Source: Amorphochlora amoebiformis (lineage: Eukaryota; Cercozoa; Chlorarachniophyceae). From it: a DNA stretch of 64,000 bases. The notes beneath the pieces are model-generated. The model made no database searches, had not been told where the DNA came from, and worked only from the letters and a program-made list of their open reading frames with translations. Each line of letters begins with the position of its first letter. Position 1 is the stretch's first letter. The DNA lies in the NCBI GenBank assembly GCA_054601695.1, contig BAAHQB010000042.1, positions 372,001-436,000 of the forward strand, given 5' to 3'. This document shows positions 35,636-64,000 of the stretch, in pieces. Position numbers and translations under genes: made by a program.

Positions 35636-36220
35636 AGATATATATCATGAGTTATAACAATTGTAAAATCAGTACTGGTACAACAATCATCTGAGACTAT
35701 GTTGACCACAGCTTGTACAAACAATAATTAGAATCCGGCTATAGCTAGATTTATACTAGTTCTAGTAGTTATTATAACCGTAAACTAAATGACTAGATGA
35801 TACAGATTGATGATATACTAGATATATATATGCTCAGATATGATGATATTATATATATATACAACAAATCTCAATCAATAAAATTAAGTTATAAAAACCC
35901 TCAGTCAAAACAGTATAGTAGCCTTAGCTAGAGTACCCACGCCGCTACGCATGCAGATGCAACGAAAATCAAGTCTAGGCGTTGGATCGATTTGCTTTGC
36001 GATGGTCATCAGTGCAGTGAATATGCAGTGCAAATGGCTAATCATGTATGCGTTTGTGTACGTGCATGTCTAAGCATGTTGTACCTACGGTGCTGGTGTA
36101 TACGCATTCAGCATGGTTCAATGTCGTAAGCCATTATGCATATTGAACTCGTGCGCACTCTCGCAAACTTATGCATACGACTAGGCCTGATGTATACATG
36201 TGTGTTATATTTTCGCTCAG

Positions 36221-36262
<42 letters not shown>

Positions 36263-36518
36263 ATGTATTTACATTTATGTATATGTAATGTATATTATAT
36301 ATACATATATACATATATACATGTATATATATATATATATATAATATTATATATATATATATATATATACTGAAATCGCATATGTATATTCCGATTTTTT
36401 ATTGTACATACTCGTATTTATATACACAAATGTATATTAGATACATATAAATGTATAAATATATAAATATCTTACATATATACATATATATATATACATA
36501 TATATGTATATTGAATAC
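35303..36518. other. TA-rich and unique spacer
   Basis: TA tracts with many TCTAGATA palindromes (35303-35640), then unique sequence (35640-36220). A weak terminal exon for the coiled-coil gene could start at 36186: after a CATCAG acceptor it reads one codon then TAG. No other gene is seen. Confidence 0.5.
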
Positions 36519-36590
36519 CTTTTGTTCAGCTAAAATCTCTTCCATCATAAGCTCATCTTGGGAGTCTAATAAAGGATCTTCACCCCCTAC

Positions 36591-36680
<90 letters not shown>

Positions 36681-36773
36681 ATATATATTTATATATATAT
36701 ATATATAAACATACGTTTATGTCTTGGGAGTCTAAATACCGGATCTTCACCCCCTTGTATTATATTATATTAC

Positions 36774-36823
<50 letters not shown>

Positions 36824-36884
36824 TGTGTAGTACGTATATATATACGAGTTCAATATCAGATCTTCATCCCCTTATATTATATCA

Positions 36885-36942
<58 letters not shown>

Positions 36943-37013
36943 TATGAGTGTACATGTGTAAATACGTATATATATTCGAGTTCAATTTCGGATCTTCACC
37001 CCCCTTATATAAT

Positions 37014-37059
<46 letters not shown>

Positions 37060-37102
37060 ATATATATGTGTATGTGTGTATATATATTATATATTATATT
37101 AC

Positions 37103-37136
<34 letters not shown>

Positions 37137-37285
37137 TATATATGTATTATATATAGATATTGTATTTATACGTATATATCTTGGCAATATTACAACGGAT
37201 CCTTAGACACCCCCTTATATATATATATATATATGTATATATACACATATATAAAGGCATATGTATATATATATACAGATATATG

Positions 37286-37362
<77 letters not shown>

Positions 37363-37620
37363 ACATTACCATTGTTGTTTGGAAGAAACATTTTCTCTAT
37401 GTCGCCCTCATATCCCGGAATCGATTTCTGCATATATATATTCGATATATGTTTACATACATATAGATGTATACACAGAGAGAGAAAGCGAAGCAATAAC
37501 CCTAAGGCCTATGTGTCGTGAGAAGTTATGCAAATATATAAATAAATATAAATATGAGAGAGGGAAAGAGAGCGAGGTAATAACCCTGAGACGTATGTCG
37601 TGAGAAGTTATGTATTTGTA

Positions 37621-37660
<40 letters not shown>

Positions 37661-38320
37661 GAGTAATAACCCTGAGGCCTATATCGTGAGAAGTTATGTT
37701 TACATATGAGAGAGAGAGAGAGAGCGAGAGAGAGTGAGAGCGAGAGAGCGAGAGAGCGAGAGAGAGAGAGAGCGAGAGAGCGAGAGAGAGAGCGAGCGAG
37801 CGAGAGAGAGAGAGAGAGAGGAGTAATAACCCTGAGACCTATGTCGTGAGAAGTTATGTTTACATATGAGAGAGGGAGAGAGAGAGAGCGAGAGAGAGAG
37901 CGAGAGATATAGAGCGAAGTAAACCCTGAGGCGTATGTCGTGAGTAGTTATGGATACATATGAGAGTTAGAGATAGGGAGAGAGAGAGAGCGAGAGAGCG
38001 AATAATAAACCTAATGAGAGAGAGAGAGAGAGCTACGAAACAACCCTGAGGCCTATGTCGTGAGAAGTTGAATTGACATCTGAGAGAGAGAGAGAGAGAG
38101 AGAGGTACGAAACAACCCTGAGGCCGATGTCGTGAGAAGTTGAGTTGACATCTGAGAGAGAGAGAGAGAGAGAGAGAGAGCTACGAAACAACCCTGAGGC
38201 CTATGTCACGCGAGAAGTTGAGTTGACAGTTGTGTGTGTGTGTGTGAGAGAGAGAGAGAGCTTCGAAACAACCCTGAGGCCTATGTCGTGAGAAGTTGAG
38301 TCGACATCTGAGAGCGAGAA

Positions 38321-38356
<36 letters not shown>

Positions 38357-38406
38357 ACGAAACGACCCTGAGGCCTATGTCGTGAGAAGTTGAGTTGACA
38401 TCTGAG

Positions 38407-38442
<36 letters not shown>

Positions 38443-38487
38443 ACGAAACGACCCTGAGGCATATGTCGTGAGAAGTTGAGTTGACAT

Positions 38488-38524
<37 letters not shown>

Positions 38525-38697
38525 ACGAAACGACCCTGAGGCCTATGTCGTGAGAAGTTGAGTTGACATCTGCGTTCAGGCTGAAAGATTTTTCAGTTCC
38601 CTTCCAGTCATCGTTTGACTTCTCTCCTGAGGATATGTATATGGTTATATGTATGTATGCATGTATGTAAAATATATATATATATATATTATATATA

Positions 38698-38729
<32 letters not shown>

Positions 38730-38789
38730 TTTATATATATATATATATATATATGTATGAACATATTATATATACATATATATATATAC

Positions 38790-38884
<95 letters not shown>

Positions 38885-39028
38885 TATAAAAATATACATA
38901 TATATATATATATACATAGATATAAATATACATATATATATAGATATATAATATATAATATATATATATATATATATATTTGTATGTAAAAAAGTATATC
39001 AATTTAGATATACATAAATATACACATG

Positions 39029-39073
<45 letters not shown>

Positions 39074-39658
39074 ATATATATATATCATATGTATATATAA
39101 TATATATATATATAATTATATATACATATATATATATATATACATCATACAAAACGCACAACCAGCACACACAATATAAATGAATAAATACATAAAACAC
39201 GCACACACACACATACTCATGAACAAAACACAAACATGGAAACAGCACCGTAAACATAAGCATATTACCCTTATGACTCGGGCTCAATTTAGGAGATTCT
39301 ACATCGATAATATGAGATGGTACTGACGGTTGCAAACCCGTGTTTGAAGGACCGTTCACCATGCGAAACTTATCAGGATCGAATACCTTTCAACAAATAT
39401 TCAAAATCACGAATATCGTCAGGGCAGAGAGAGAGAGAGAGAGAGAGAGAAAATAAATGAAAGCGGAGAAAGAGCAGAAAAGCGAGTGGGTGAGAGGGGG
39501 AGAGAGAGAGGGAGAGAGGGGAGAGAGGGGAGAGAGAGAGAGAGAGGAGAAAAAGAGAGAAAAGAGAGAGAAACAAGAGAGAGGGAGAGAGAGAGAGAGA
39601 GAGAGTTGAGGGAGAGAGAGGGAGCGAAGAGAGAAAAAAGGTAGAGAGAGAGTTTAGG

Positions 39659-39694
<36 letters not shown>

Positions 39695-39976
39695 AGGGAG
39701 AGAGAGAGGGAGAGGTAGGGAAAGGGAAGAGGGATGAAATGAGGAGGAAATTAACGAGATGAAGAGAAAGAGAGAGAGAGATTTGAGAGAGTTTTAGAAG
39801 CTGAGGAAGAAAGTGAGAGAGAAAAAGAGAAAGAAAAAGAGAGAGAAAAAGAGAGAGAGAAAAAGAGAGAGAAAAAGAGAGAGAGAAAGAGAGAGAAAAA
39901 GAGAGAGAAAAGGGGGGGCTGTGAGAGAGTGAGAGGTACTAAAGGGAGAGTGTGGGATAGATAGAGAGAGAAGAGA

Positions 39977-40017
<41 letters not shown>

Positions 40018-40153
40018 AAAGAAGAGAAAGGAACGGGAGCGCGAGAGAGAAGAAGGGTGATTGAGAGGGAGAGAGAGTTTCACCTCAGCATTAGTGATCT
40101 CAGCGTTTTTTCGGAGTTTCTCCTGTCGACATATTATATATGTAAATATGTAC

Positions 40154-40190
<37 letters not shown>

Positions 40191-40250
40191 CATATTACAA
40201 ATATATATATAGTGTTGTTACGCATACATTCAGTTCTAAACATAATGTTT

Positions 40251-40294
<44 letters not shown>

Positions 40295-40321
40295 CACATA
40301 TATAAATATATATCTACATAT

Positions 40322-40363
<42 letters not shown>

Positions 40364-40848
40364 TGTATACCTCTAGTTCCAACTCTTTATCTAGCCCGGC
40401 TGTATTTTCCATTATTTGTTTAATCTGCGCCTCTGCTCCTGAGATTAGGGTTAGAGCTAGTCATGTTAAGCTTGAGCTCATGGTGATTTTTAGCTGAATT
40501 TACGTGATTCTTCAGTTTAGCTTAGGGTTGTACTTAGGTTTAGGTGTAATTGAGGAGGAAAGAGAGGGAAATATTAGAAGTTGGAGGCGAAAAGTTAGGA
40601 GAAAAGTGAAGGGAGTAATAAAAAGAGGAGAAAAGAAGGAAAGAAAGGAGAAAAGAAGGAAAGAAAGGAGAAAAAAAGGAAAGAAAGGAGAAAAAAAGGA
40701 AAGAAAGGAGAAAAAAACGAAAGAAAGGAGAAAAATGTTATGAGAAAAACCTGCAGATGGAAGCGTTTCGTCTCCTGGTTTCGAAGCTCCATTTATTAAT
40801 GGATCATCACCTATACACACAATATATGCAATATGTAATATATATATC

Positions 40849-40889
<41 letters not shown>

Positions 40890-40947
40890 TTGGAAATGTA
40901 GACATGCTTTATATTTATATACATACATGTATTATATATATATATAT

Positions 40948-40986
<39 letters not shown>

Positions 40987-41060
40987 TAGTATATTATATA
41001 TATATATATATATATGCAGGTATAAAAGTGTGTATGTACATTTATGTAAATATAGATATG

Positions 41061-41098
<38 letters not shown>

Positions 41099-41428
41099 AC
41101 ACATAGAACATATTAATCTCGCCCTCTCTTCTCTCGCTCAAGTCTCTAAAGCCTATCCCTGTCTCTCACTCTCACTCTCTCGAAACCTTTATCCTAACCT
41201 CTCTCTCTCCCTCGCACATTCCCTCTCTCCATCTCTCTCTCTCTCTCTCCTTCTCTCCATCTCTTCTCTCTCTCTCCCTCTCTCCCCACGCAAAGAAAAA
41301 CCTTTCTCCTTGTCCTCTGGTTTCTCAGCTTCGGGTTCTATTGTGCTCGATTTGAATTTTGAATTTGAATTCGCCCACGTATTGGCCATGGATCTCTCCA
41401 AAATCCTTTTTCCCTCTTGGAGCGTTCC
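36519..41428 (-). CDS. Uncharacterised acidic coiled-coil protein (spliced, partial)
   Basis: Exons on the minus strand with consistent phase: 41428-41302, 40810-40751, 40438-40371, 40122-40084, 39386-39269, 38626-38535, 37427-37370, 36586-36519 (210 codons). Segments in order: [60 protein letters not shown] and [13 protein letters not shown] (a helical, probably coiled-coil part), [73 protein letters not shown], and an acidic [20 protein letters not shown]. No known domain is recognised. The 5' end is unresolved; candidate exons lie at 42289-42591. The 3' end may be a one-codon exon at 36186. Introns carry GA arrays, a TTAGGG array and many exon-edge copies. Confidence 0.7.
36720..37225 (-). 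pseudogene. Four head copies of the exon 36586-36519
   Basis: Fragments near 37225-37180, 37015-36975, 36880-36845 and 36765-36720 repeat the exon start GGGGTGAAGATCC with increasing divergence, each closed by TA. All lie upstream of the real exon in transcription order. Confidence 0.75.
37490..38534 (-). repeat. About eleven tail copies of exon 38626-38535 with GA spacers
   Basis: Each ~80-100-bp unit holds the last ~35 nt of the exon (minus strand: ATGTCAACTCAACTTCTCAC then GACATAGGCCTCAGG) plus its GTYGTT/GTTATT donor, followed by a (CT)n tract ending in CAG. Units nearest the exon are most alike; distal ones (37500-37940) keep only CTTCTCACGACATAGGCCTC. Each unit therefore has a polypyrimidine tract, an AG and a GT. 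Confidence 0.9.
39425..40080. repeat. GA-rich array
   Basis: (GA)n, GAGAGAAAAA and GAGAGGGGGA variants in the intron between exons 40122-40084 and 39386-39269 of the coiled-coil gene. On the sense strand it is a 650-bp pyrimidine tract. Confidence 0.9.
40600..40737. repeat. GGAGAAAAGAAGGAAAGAAA minisatellite
   Basis: About six units of a 20-bp purine repeat immediately downstream of the donor of exon 40810-40751. Confidence 0.85.
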
Positions 41429-41454
41429 CTGCTCGTGGCAGACGTTTGGGTCAG

Positions 41455-41855
41455 TTTGGGTTAGAGTTAGGGCTAGGGTTAGGGTTAGGGTTAGGATCAG
41501 ATTATTCAGCATGTCTTAGTCCGAGGACCATTGACTCCTCCACAGTGTGGGGCTTTTTCGGATCACAGCGGATCGTGTTGATGGGGGTGGGAGTGTGGTT
41601 AGGGTTAGGGTTAGGGTTAGGGTTAAGAATGGTTCACAAAGGATTGTGTTTGGATTAGAGTTAGGGTTAGGGTTGGGGTTGGGGTTGTGGTTAGGATTAG
41701 GGTTAGGATTAGCAGGATTAGGGAAGTCAGCAAGGTTAGGATCAGATTATTCAGCATGTCGTAGTCCGAGGACCATTGACTCCTCCACAGAGTGGGGCTA
41801 TAGTGCTGTTAGTAAGGTTAGGGTTATGGTTAGGGTTAGGGTTAGGGTTAGGGTT
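41455..41855. repeat. TTAGGG-like array with two modules
   Basis: Modules at 41491-41575 and 41731-41812, both type 1. It lies directly upstream (minus strand) of exon 41428-41302. Confidence 0.9.
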
Positions 41856-42137
41856 TACTTGTTCTGTTTGGTCGGCTTGGTGTGTCGATCTGGAGGAAAT
41901 TCGTGTTTATGTTTGTATGCATGTATACATAAATATATATGTATATGTATATGTATATATATATATTGAATGTATGTATATTGGTAAATTCATATTAATA
42001 AGTCGAAATAAATCTCTATGTATATACAAGTATATATATGTATATGCATATATACGTATTTGTACAGATACTACATATACAATACATAAACATATAGATA
42101 TGCACGCATATATATGCTTTATATATAAAACATATCT

Positions 42138-42179
<42 letters not shown>

Positions 42180-42222
42180 AATAAATACATGTTTAAAAAT
42201 AAATATATATTTATATGTATAT

Positions 42223-42270
<48 letters not shown>

Positions 42271-42288
42271 ATATATTTACGTTTCTTG

Positions 42289-42330
42289 CAGCATGTCATT
42301 GACGCTCACGCCTTCTTCTTCTCCCTATAT

Positions 42331-42407
<77 letters not shown>

Positions 42408-42591
42408 TTATATGTTCACATATACATAATCTACATATCCACATACACACACAAAATACATATCCAAGAAACCACGTATATATCCTCTCACGGCCAACAA
42501 GCACCCACATACATATCCACAGCCAGACATATCCCTACGGGTCTCATAACCTCATGTTACCGCAGGGCCAGGAACCTTCAAATTTTTTATT
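42289..42591 (-). other. Candidate 5' exons of the coiled-coil gene
   Basis: At 42591-42563 an acceptor GGATTAG precedes INKKFEGSWPC and a GTAACA donor. At about 42327-42289 a TATAG acceptor precedes EEEGVSVNDMLQE and a GTAAAT donor. Neither joins exon 41428 in phase, so at least one exon is missing. Confidence 0.3.
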
Positions 42592-42741
42592 TATTAACCT
42601 AATCCCTTCAAGCTAATTCCATTGCAATCTAAACCAAACCCCAGTAAATGTACAATTTCTACGGAATATTATCGCGGGTGTATCATAAGATTTTATATAA
42701 TATAATGATTACAGTCGCGATGAACGTACGTACGCTCTCAA

Positions 42742-42747
42742 TTTATT
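42742..42747 (-). terminator. AATAAA polyadenylation signal
   Basis: On the minus strand, 41 bp after the TAG of the MGCG protein. It supports that stop as the real end of the gene. Confidence 0.45.
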
Positions 42748-42787
42748 GAATACCCACCACATATGAACACGAATAGTATTTAGGTGT

Positions 42788-42913
42788 CTAGGAGTCGTAA
42801 ACGGTCCACATGTAATGTTTTTCAGTCATGTGAGGACGTTTGGTGTATTTTGGCAGGGGGAGTATTACTCTCTTGCATAGCTCATTTCTCTCCTAATTCA
42901 TCTCGGATATATG

Positions 42914-42959
<46 letters not shown>

Positions 42960-43268
42960 ATTGATACTAATATGTCTTTGTGTTTTACATATTATATACT
43001 ATATATATATATATATGTACATATATTACTGATATCTCCCTATGTGTTACATATAATGTACACTACTCTCACATATATATATATATTTATATATATATGT
43101 CATTATAGTATAAATATACACTGATATACAGAAGTCAACCTCTCGAATCGGGTATGTTTGACCGAATCCCGTGCCGCTTTGAGGCTTATATGGAACGCTG
43201 TCACTATCGCTAAGTCCGTTCTAATAAAGGATATTTTTATATGTATATATGTACACACATACATATAT

Positions 43269-43305
<37 letters not shown>

Positions 43306-43317
43306 ATATATATATAA

Positions 43318-43364
<47 letters not shown>

Positions 43365-43458
43365 ATGATGCTGTGAGGCTCTTGTGGAACGTTATCACTA
43401 TCAATAAATTCATTCTAAATCAAATTGTGTATAATTGTATTTGGTGTATATTTTAATA

Positions 43459-43498
<40 letters not shown>

Positions 43499-43558
43499 AA
43501 TATATATACATTCACATATATATATATATATATAATATATATATATATATAAAAATAT

Positions 43559-43603
<45 letters not shown>

Positions 43604-43677
43604 TAGTACATGTTATAAATACGTACTTTCTCATTGGATTCTACGAAAGCTGGCTTTGAGATAGCTCCACAGCCCAT
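42788..43677 (-). CDS. Small MGCG protein, candidate for N-myristoylation/palmitoylation
   Basis: Three exons in phase 0: 43677-43627 (GTACGT donor), 43220-43140, 42892-42788. The 78-residue product starts [17 protein letters not shown], continues [19 protein letters not shown] and ends [20 protein letters not shown] plus one residue. Met-Gly-Cys with Ser at position 7 fits an N-myristoyl transferase site (glycine 2) with a palmitoylatable cysteine 3, which would tether the protein to membrane. That is inference from the motif. No domain or family is recognised. A good acceptor (TGTGCACAG) sits just before the first exon, so the ATG-containing exon may be preceded by a 5' UTR exon. Confidence 0.6.
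43362..43414 (-). pseudogene. Diverged head copy of MGCG exon 2
   Basis: After a GATTTAG acceptor it reads [15 protein letters not shown], against [15 protein letters not shown] in the exon at 43220-43140, then breaks into TA. It lies upstream in transcription order. It is more diverged than most edge copies, so it may be old or an alternative exon. Confidence 0.7.
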
Positions 43678-43698
43678 GTGATCTGTGCATATATACAT

Positions 43699-43750
<52 letters not shown>

Positions 43751-43755
43751 GTAGG

Positions 43756-43795
<40 letters not shown>

Positions 43796-43884
43796 GTGTG
43801 TTTGTGTGTGTGTGTTTGGGTATGTACCTATTTAGAGGTTTAATCTACAGTAGAATTTTACGAATATGGAATACATACATATAA

Positions 43885-44813
43885 TGTATACTTGTATGTA
43901 CCCATATTTCCATACAATCAACCCCCCTAACATTATTCTGCCCCCCATGCCACCCTAACCAAAACCCTCCTTCCACCACCGCAAGCCCGTAACCCTGCAC
44001 CATCGCACGCACCTAATCGCTTTCTCTTCGATTGTTTATGAACTTACAAAACCCAGGTCAAAGATCAAAGGGTATTAGCTTCCGTCCTCACAAGTAGCCA
44101 GTGGTAAACTCAGAGAGCGAGACTGGATTCAAGGTTCGCTGCAAGCCAGCGTACGGTGAGGCGACTGAGGCCCAAGCGTGCGACAGGAGATAGGGGTTTC
44201 TCAAAGATGAGGGAGTTTAGTAAAACCTCGGGAGGTTCTACTAGTAATTTAATTTTGTTCTCGAGTGCAATAGACGGATATTAAAAGTATTACCTTTGGT
44301 TAGCAAATGGGAAACTTCGAAATTAATATTGTAATAATAAAGAACACCGATGGCTTTCGAGGATTTTTATTTTATTCACGTTCAAGACTTCAAGTATATT
44401 CAAATTTGTATCAATTCCAGATCGAGTGAAAGGCTGAAAGCGATAAAATTTAGGTATCATTTAAGATATGGCTCAGGAGCGGTGGAAGCATGCATACCGT
44501 CATGTGCATACCGTCATGTGCTCCTCCAGTATCAGTGTCATAGGGATGGACCTATTCCGAAAGGCTTGGTTCTTTACGCGTCTCCTTTTGTCGCTCTTCG
44601 TCTGTGAAGGCGTCGTGCGGTAGCCCTGATGGCTGTATCCTGTGTATCTTTGTACTCTAAATACGAGAATATGTACACATATCTGTAAATGTATAAATAT
44701 CTAAATGTATTGAATCTTGTGTGTATTTGTGTTCTTTAGTATTCTTCATACAATGCGTTCGAATGTATAACTTACCCAACTCCCCGAGTTCCCCAAGTTG
44801 GAAGGGCAGGCAC
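43885..44813. other. Unique sequence without firm gene
   Basis: Non-repetitive region. A plus-strand open frame at 44350-44607 starts with ATG (MAFEDFYFIHVQDFKYIQIC) but shows no family signal or splice support. Confidence 0.4.
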
Positions 44814-45158
44814 CTGATTGTCTCGGAATGCAGATGATACCGTACTTCTTGTGGAATTTGAACGGAAAATTCTCCTCCTTCCTCCTCATCTCACCACAGT
44901 AGACATCTTCGATTCCTCAAAGCTCTCAAGGTAACCGTACTTGACTCTGTGACACCCACACGTGCTATTTGTTGTCCGGCCGGAGATGAAAGGCCTAAAA
45001 GTGTGGTATTGGTTCGATTTGACGTAATTTCTTCTTCGAAAATATTTGTTGAAATTTCGCGAATACGTTTCAGATAGGGTGAGGACGACGTAGCCATCGA
45101 GTGTGTGTGGATAGCGGCAAGCGGAGATCTTGAATGCTTGTTGACAGTTGAGCGCCAT
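44814..45158 (-). CDS. Hypothetical protein, possibly two exons
   Basis: Exon 45158-44895 starts ATG and encodes 88 residues (MALNCQQAFKISACRYPHTL, a basic middle with NKYFRRRNYVKSNQYHTF, then CGCHRVKYGYLESFEES). It ends at GTG/GTGAGA. A 47-bp intron would join it in phase to 44847-44814 (KYGIICIPRQS, donor GTGCCT). An acceptor (TTCTTGCAG) lies 19 bp before the ATG. The composition looks genuine but no family is recognised, and read-through to a stop at 44886 is the alternative. Confidence 0.35.
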
Positions 45159-45540
45159 TTCAGCGAATTAATCTGCAAGAATTATATTTTATTAAGTCGG
45201 CGGTTTTGGACGTGGGCGACGCCGCAACGGATTCGGGGTAGTTGAGCGCATATATACGTATATCGGCCGTGTAAACATGTACATAGGAGCTTGTGACTTC
45301 TGAGGATATACATTTAGGCAGTGAAAAGAGTTTGCAACCCATTGGATTCACATATATGCCGAATGTGCCAAGCTGAAGGCAATCCCCTCCTTGAAGTACT
45401 CGAACGACAAGACACAGATCTCAATGTCACCCTACGTGACATAATCATTTTGATATCTACGAGCTAGAGGCATGCTGGAAGGAGCGAGTTTAGTGAGGAT
45501 GGTTTAATTATGACTGCATGAGAAAGTAATTTAGAATAAA

Positions 45541-46075
<535 letters not shown>

Positions 46076-46243
46076 TACTATGTGTGTATATGTAATAAAT
46101 ATTTATGTACTAGATATATACTTAGCGTGAGTAAAACTTTATGTATATGTTATTCAGTTTCAATATAATGAATATTTTATATCATAAGTTACAAATTTAG
46201 ATTATGTTCTCAAGGTTACCTACTAGCTAGACTAGCTAGGTCT

Positions 46244-46326
46244 TCTATACATACATACATACATGCATACATACATACTTACATACATCATATGCATACA
46301 TACATACATACATAAATACATACATA
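46244..46326. repeat. (CATA)n tetranucleotide tract
   Basis: CATACATACATACATGCATA-type repeat with small interruptions. Confidence 0.9.
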
Positions 46327-46436
46327 GTACTAGAAACCATTGCCTTGGGATCGTCTTTGGCATCAAACGACCACCCTGTGTGGCCAAGGGCGCAGTAGGT
46401 TGGCAAAAGAGCTAGACATTCTTGGCGAGGCAATCA

Positions 46437-46709
46437 CTAGAGTGTCCCATTATCTGCTGGCAACCTGTACAGCACGTCGAGTGACTCCCGAATGCCGATC
46501 GACCACTTCATCTCGCACACACGATAGTCAATCTTCACATTCTTTGTCTGGCAGTCGTACTTGCGGTAGCAGGTGCCATGGCCACTGAAATGCGCTCCAC
46601 CCGCCTTTCGAAGAGCAAGGAATCGAGACCGTGCCGTTTGTGTAGGAGGGCTGATTTTAGATGGTAGCCTGGTTGTGCATCTCGGGCGCGTGTTCTTCTT
46701 GTAGTCCAT
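46437..46709 (-). CDS. Hypothetical cysteine-containing ORF
   Basis: Ninety residues from ATG (MDYKKNTRPRCTTRLPSKIS), ending in a region rich in Cys, Tyr and Trp: GHGTCYRKYDCQTKNVKIDY then RVCEMKWSIGIRESLDVLYR. An overlapping frame (46873-46535, MSMANTINNVLTTVGHISAL) is equally long, and a splice between them may exist. Neither is recognised; at most one can be real over the shared stretch. Confidence 0.25.
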   Translation of the reverse strand: MDYKKNTRPRCTTRLPSKISPPTQTARSRFLALRKAGGAHFSGHGTCYRKYDCQTKNVKIDYRVCEMKWSIGIRESLDVLYRLPADNGTL

Positions 46710-46879
46710 CTAGTTCTGCGTGTTGCCGGGATTTGCCTGGGGAATGCGTCGCTGGGAATCGCGGTCTTTGGGATCGAGAAGGGACTTTTGAGTGCGGAAA
46801 TGTGGCCTACGGTGGTGAGGACGTTGTTGATAGTGTTTGCCATGCTCATGGTTCTATGAATTATAATCCACACGTTCCT

Positions 46880-48838
<1,959 letters not shown>

Positions 48839-48911
48839 AAAGATATTTGCATATAATTTAAGCATATGTATAGTCAAATATATGAATAACATATACATAT
48901 ATATATATATT

Positions 48912-48944
<33 letters not shown>

Positions 48945-48975
48945 AAGATATGAATGCGTAAATATAATATATATA

Positions 48976-49037
<62 letters not shown>

Positions 49038-49051
49038 CAAACATAGAGAAT

Positions 49052-63544
<14,493 letters not shown>

Positions 63545-64000
63545 TGGTTCCTACGTACGTATTCTAGTCTTGATAGTGATTGCAAGGGCTAGGCTAAATC
63601 TAGTAAATTGGATTCAAATATACCGTCTTCGCTGCATGATCTATCTGCCGTACTACGCCATGATTTACGTGTACTATATATAATGGTATCTGCAATGTAC
63701 CAGAGTTACTCTGTCACTTGTGTATGAATGTATCGTAATCCTAGCAACTTCTTGTCACAGTGATATTCTGGTCTGACGTGCATACGTTTAAATAAACGTA
63801 TTGGCATAATGTTGATTTTCCAACACTCAATATGAACACTCTGTAACCGGCGGAAACATTGTACGTACTGGTTGCTAATCTAGTTATTAATTGTCCTTCC
63901 GTTCCGTTTTGGATACTTACAGAAATACGCATGTAGATACAGATAAATAAGTTGGTACGTATGGTAATTATGTTGGTCACGGCATGTTGGTACGTTTATC
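63545..64000. other. 3' flank of DDX47
   Basis: Unique sequence with no gene seen. An AATAAA at 63791-63796, about 250 bp after the stop, is a possible polyadenylation signal. Confidence 0.4.

Overview
This is nuclear DNA from a eukaryote, most likely a protist with TTAGGG-type telomere repeats; I cannot place it more closely. The sequence is dominated by (TA)n microsatellites, with long (GA)n/(CT)n tracts and degenerate TTAGGG arrays. Nearly all of this repeat mass sits inside spliceosomal introns. Coding exons are tiny (24-150 nt). I found them by hand from protein-family similarity, matched splice phases and GT/GC-AG borders. Long open frames that translate as [18 protein letters not shown] or SLSLSL are repeat shadows and are not annotated.

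Layout, left to right. 246-1541 (-): a partial gene for a protein with a ubiquitin-like fold followed by a coiled coil. 1596-2183 (-): unassigned exons. 2222-7709 (+): a 15-exon gene joining four EF-hand motifs in frame to a WASH-complex subunit 3 (CCDC53) domain. 8751-15200: a roughly 3-kb imperfect tandem duplication carrying a small minisatellite-containing ORF and two copies of the last exon of the next gene, with one internal segment inverted between copies. 14617-33875 (-): a 25-exon NHL-repeat (beta-propeller) gene, 497 residues from 19 kb. 35028-35302: a 21-bp palindromic satellite. 36519-41428 (-): an uncharacterised acidic coiled-coil gene. 42788-43677 (-): a 78-residue protein starting MGCG, a candidate for lipidation. 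43.9-47.4 kb: mostly unique sequence with weak ORFs. 49052-63544 (+): a complete 20-exon DDX47/Rrp3-type DEAD-box helicase gene, 426 residues from 14.5 kb.

The main discovery candidate is a genome habit, not an operon. Exon edges are repeatedly copied into the neighbouring introns, separated by TA tracts. Copies of an exon's 5' part with its acceptor lie upstream of the real exon. Copies of an exon's 3' part with its donor lie downstream. The rule holds on both strands and in at least four genes. One 45-nt exon exists in four complete, phase-symmetric copies, and another exon's 3' end is repeated about a dozen times with fresh (CT)n-AG acceptors. Telomere-like arrays also sit in introns together with a conserved ~80-bp module that keeps one orientation relative to TTAGGG.

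The genes are not an operon. The identifiable functions are rRNA processing (DDX47), endosomal actin regulation (WASHC3) and beta-propeller scaffolding (NHL); they look like ordinary neighbouring housekeeping genes.
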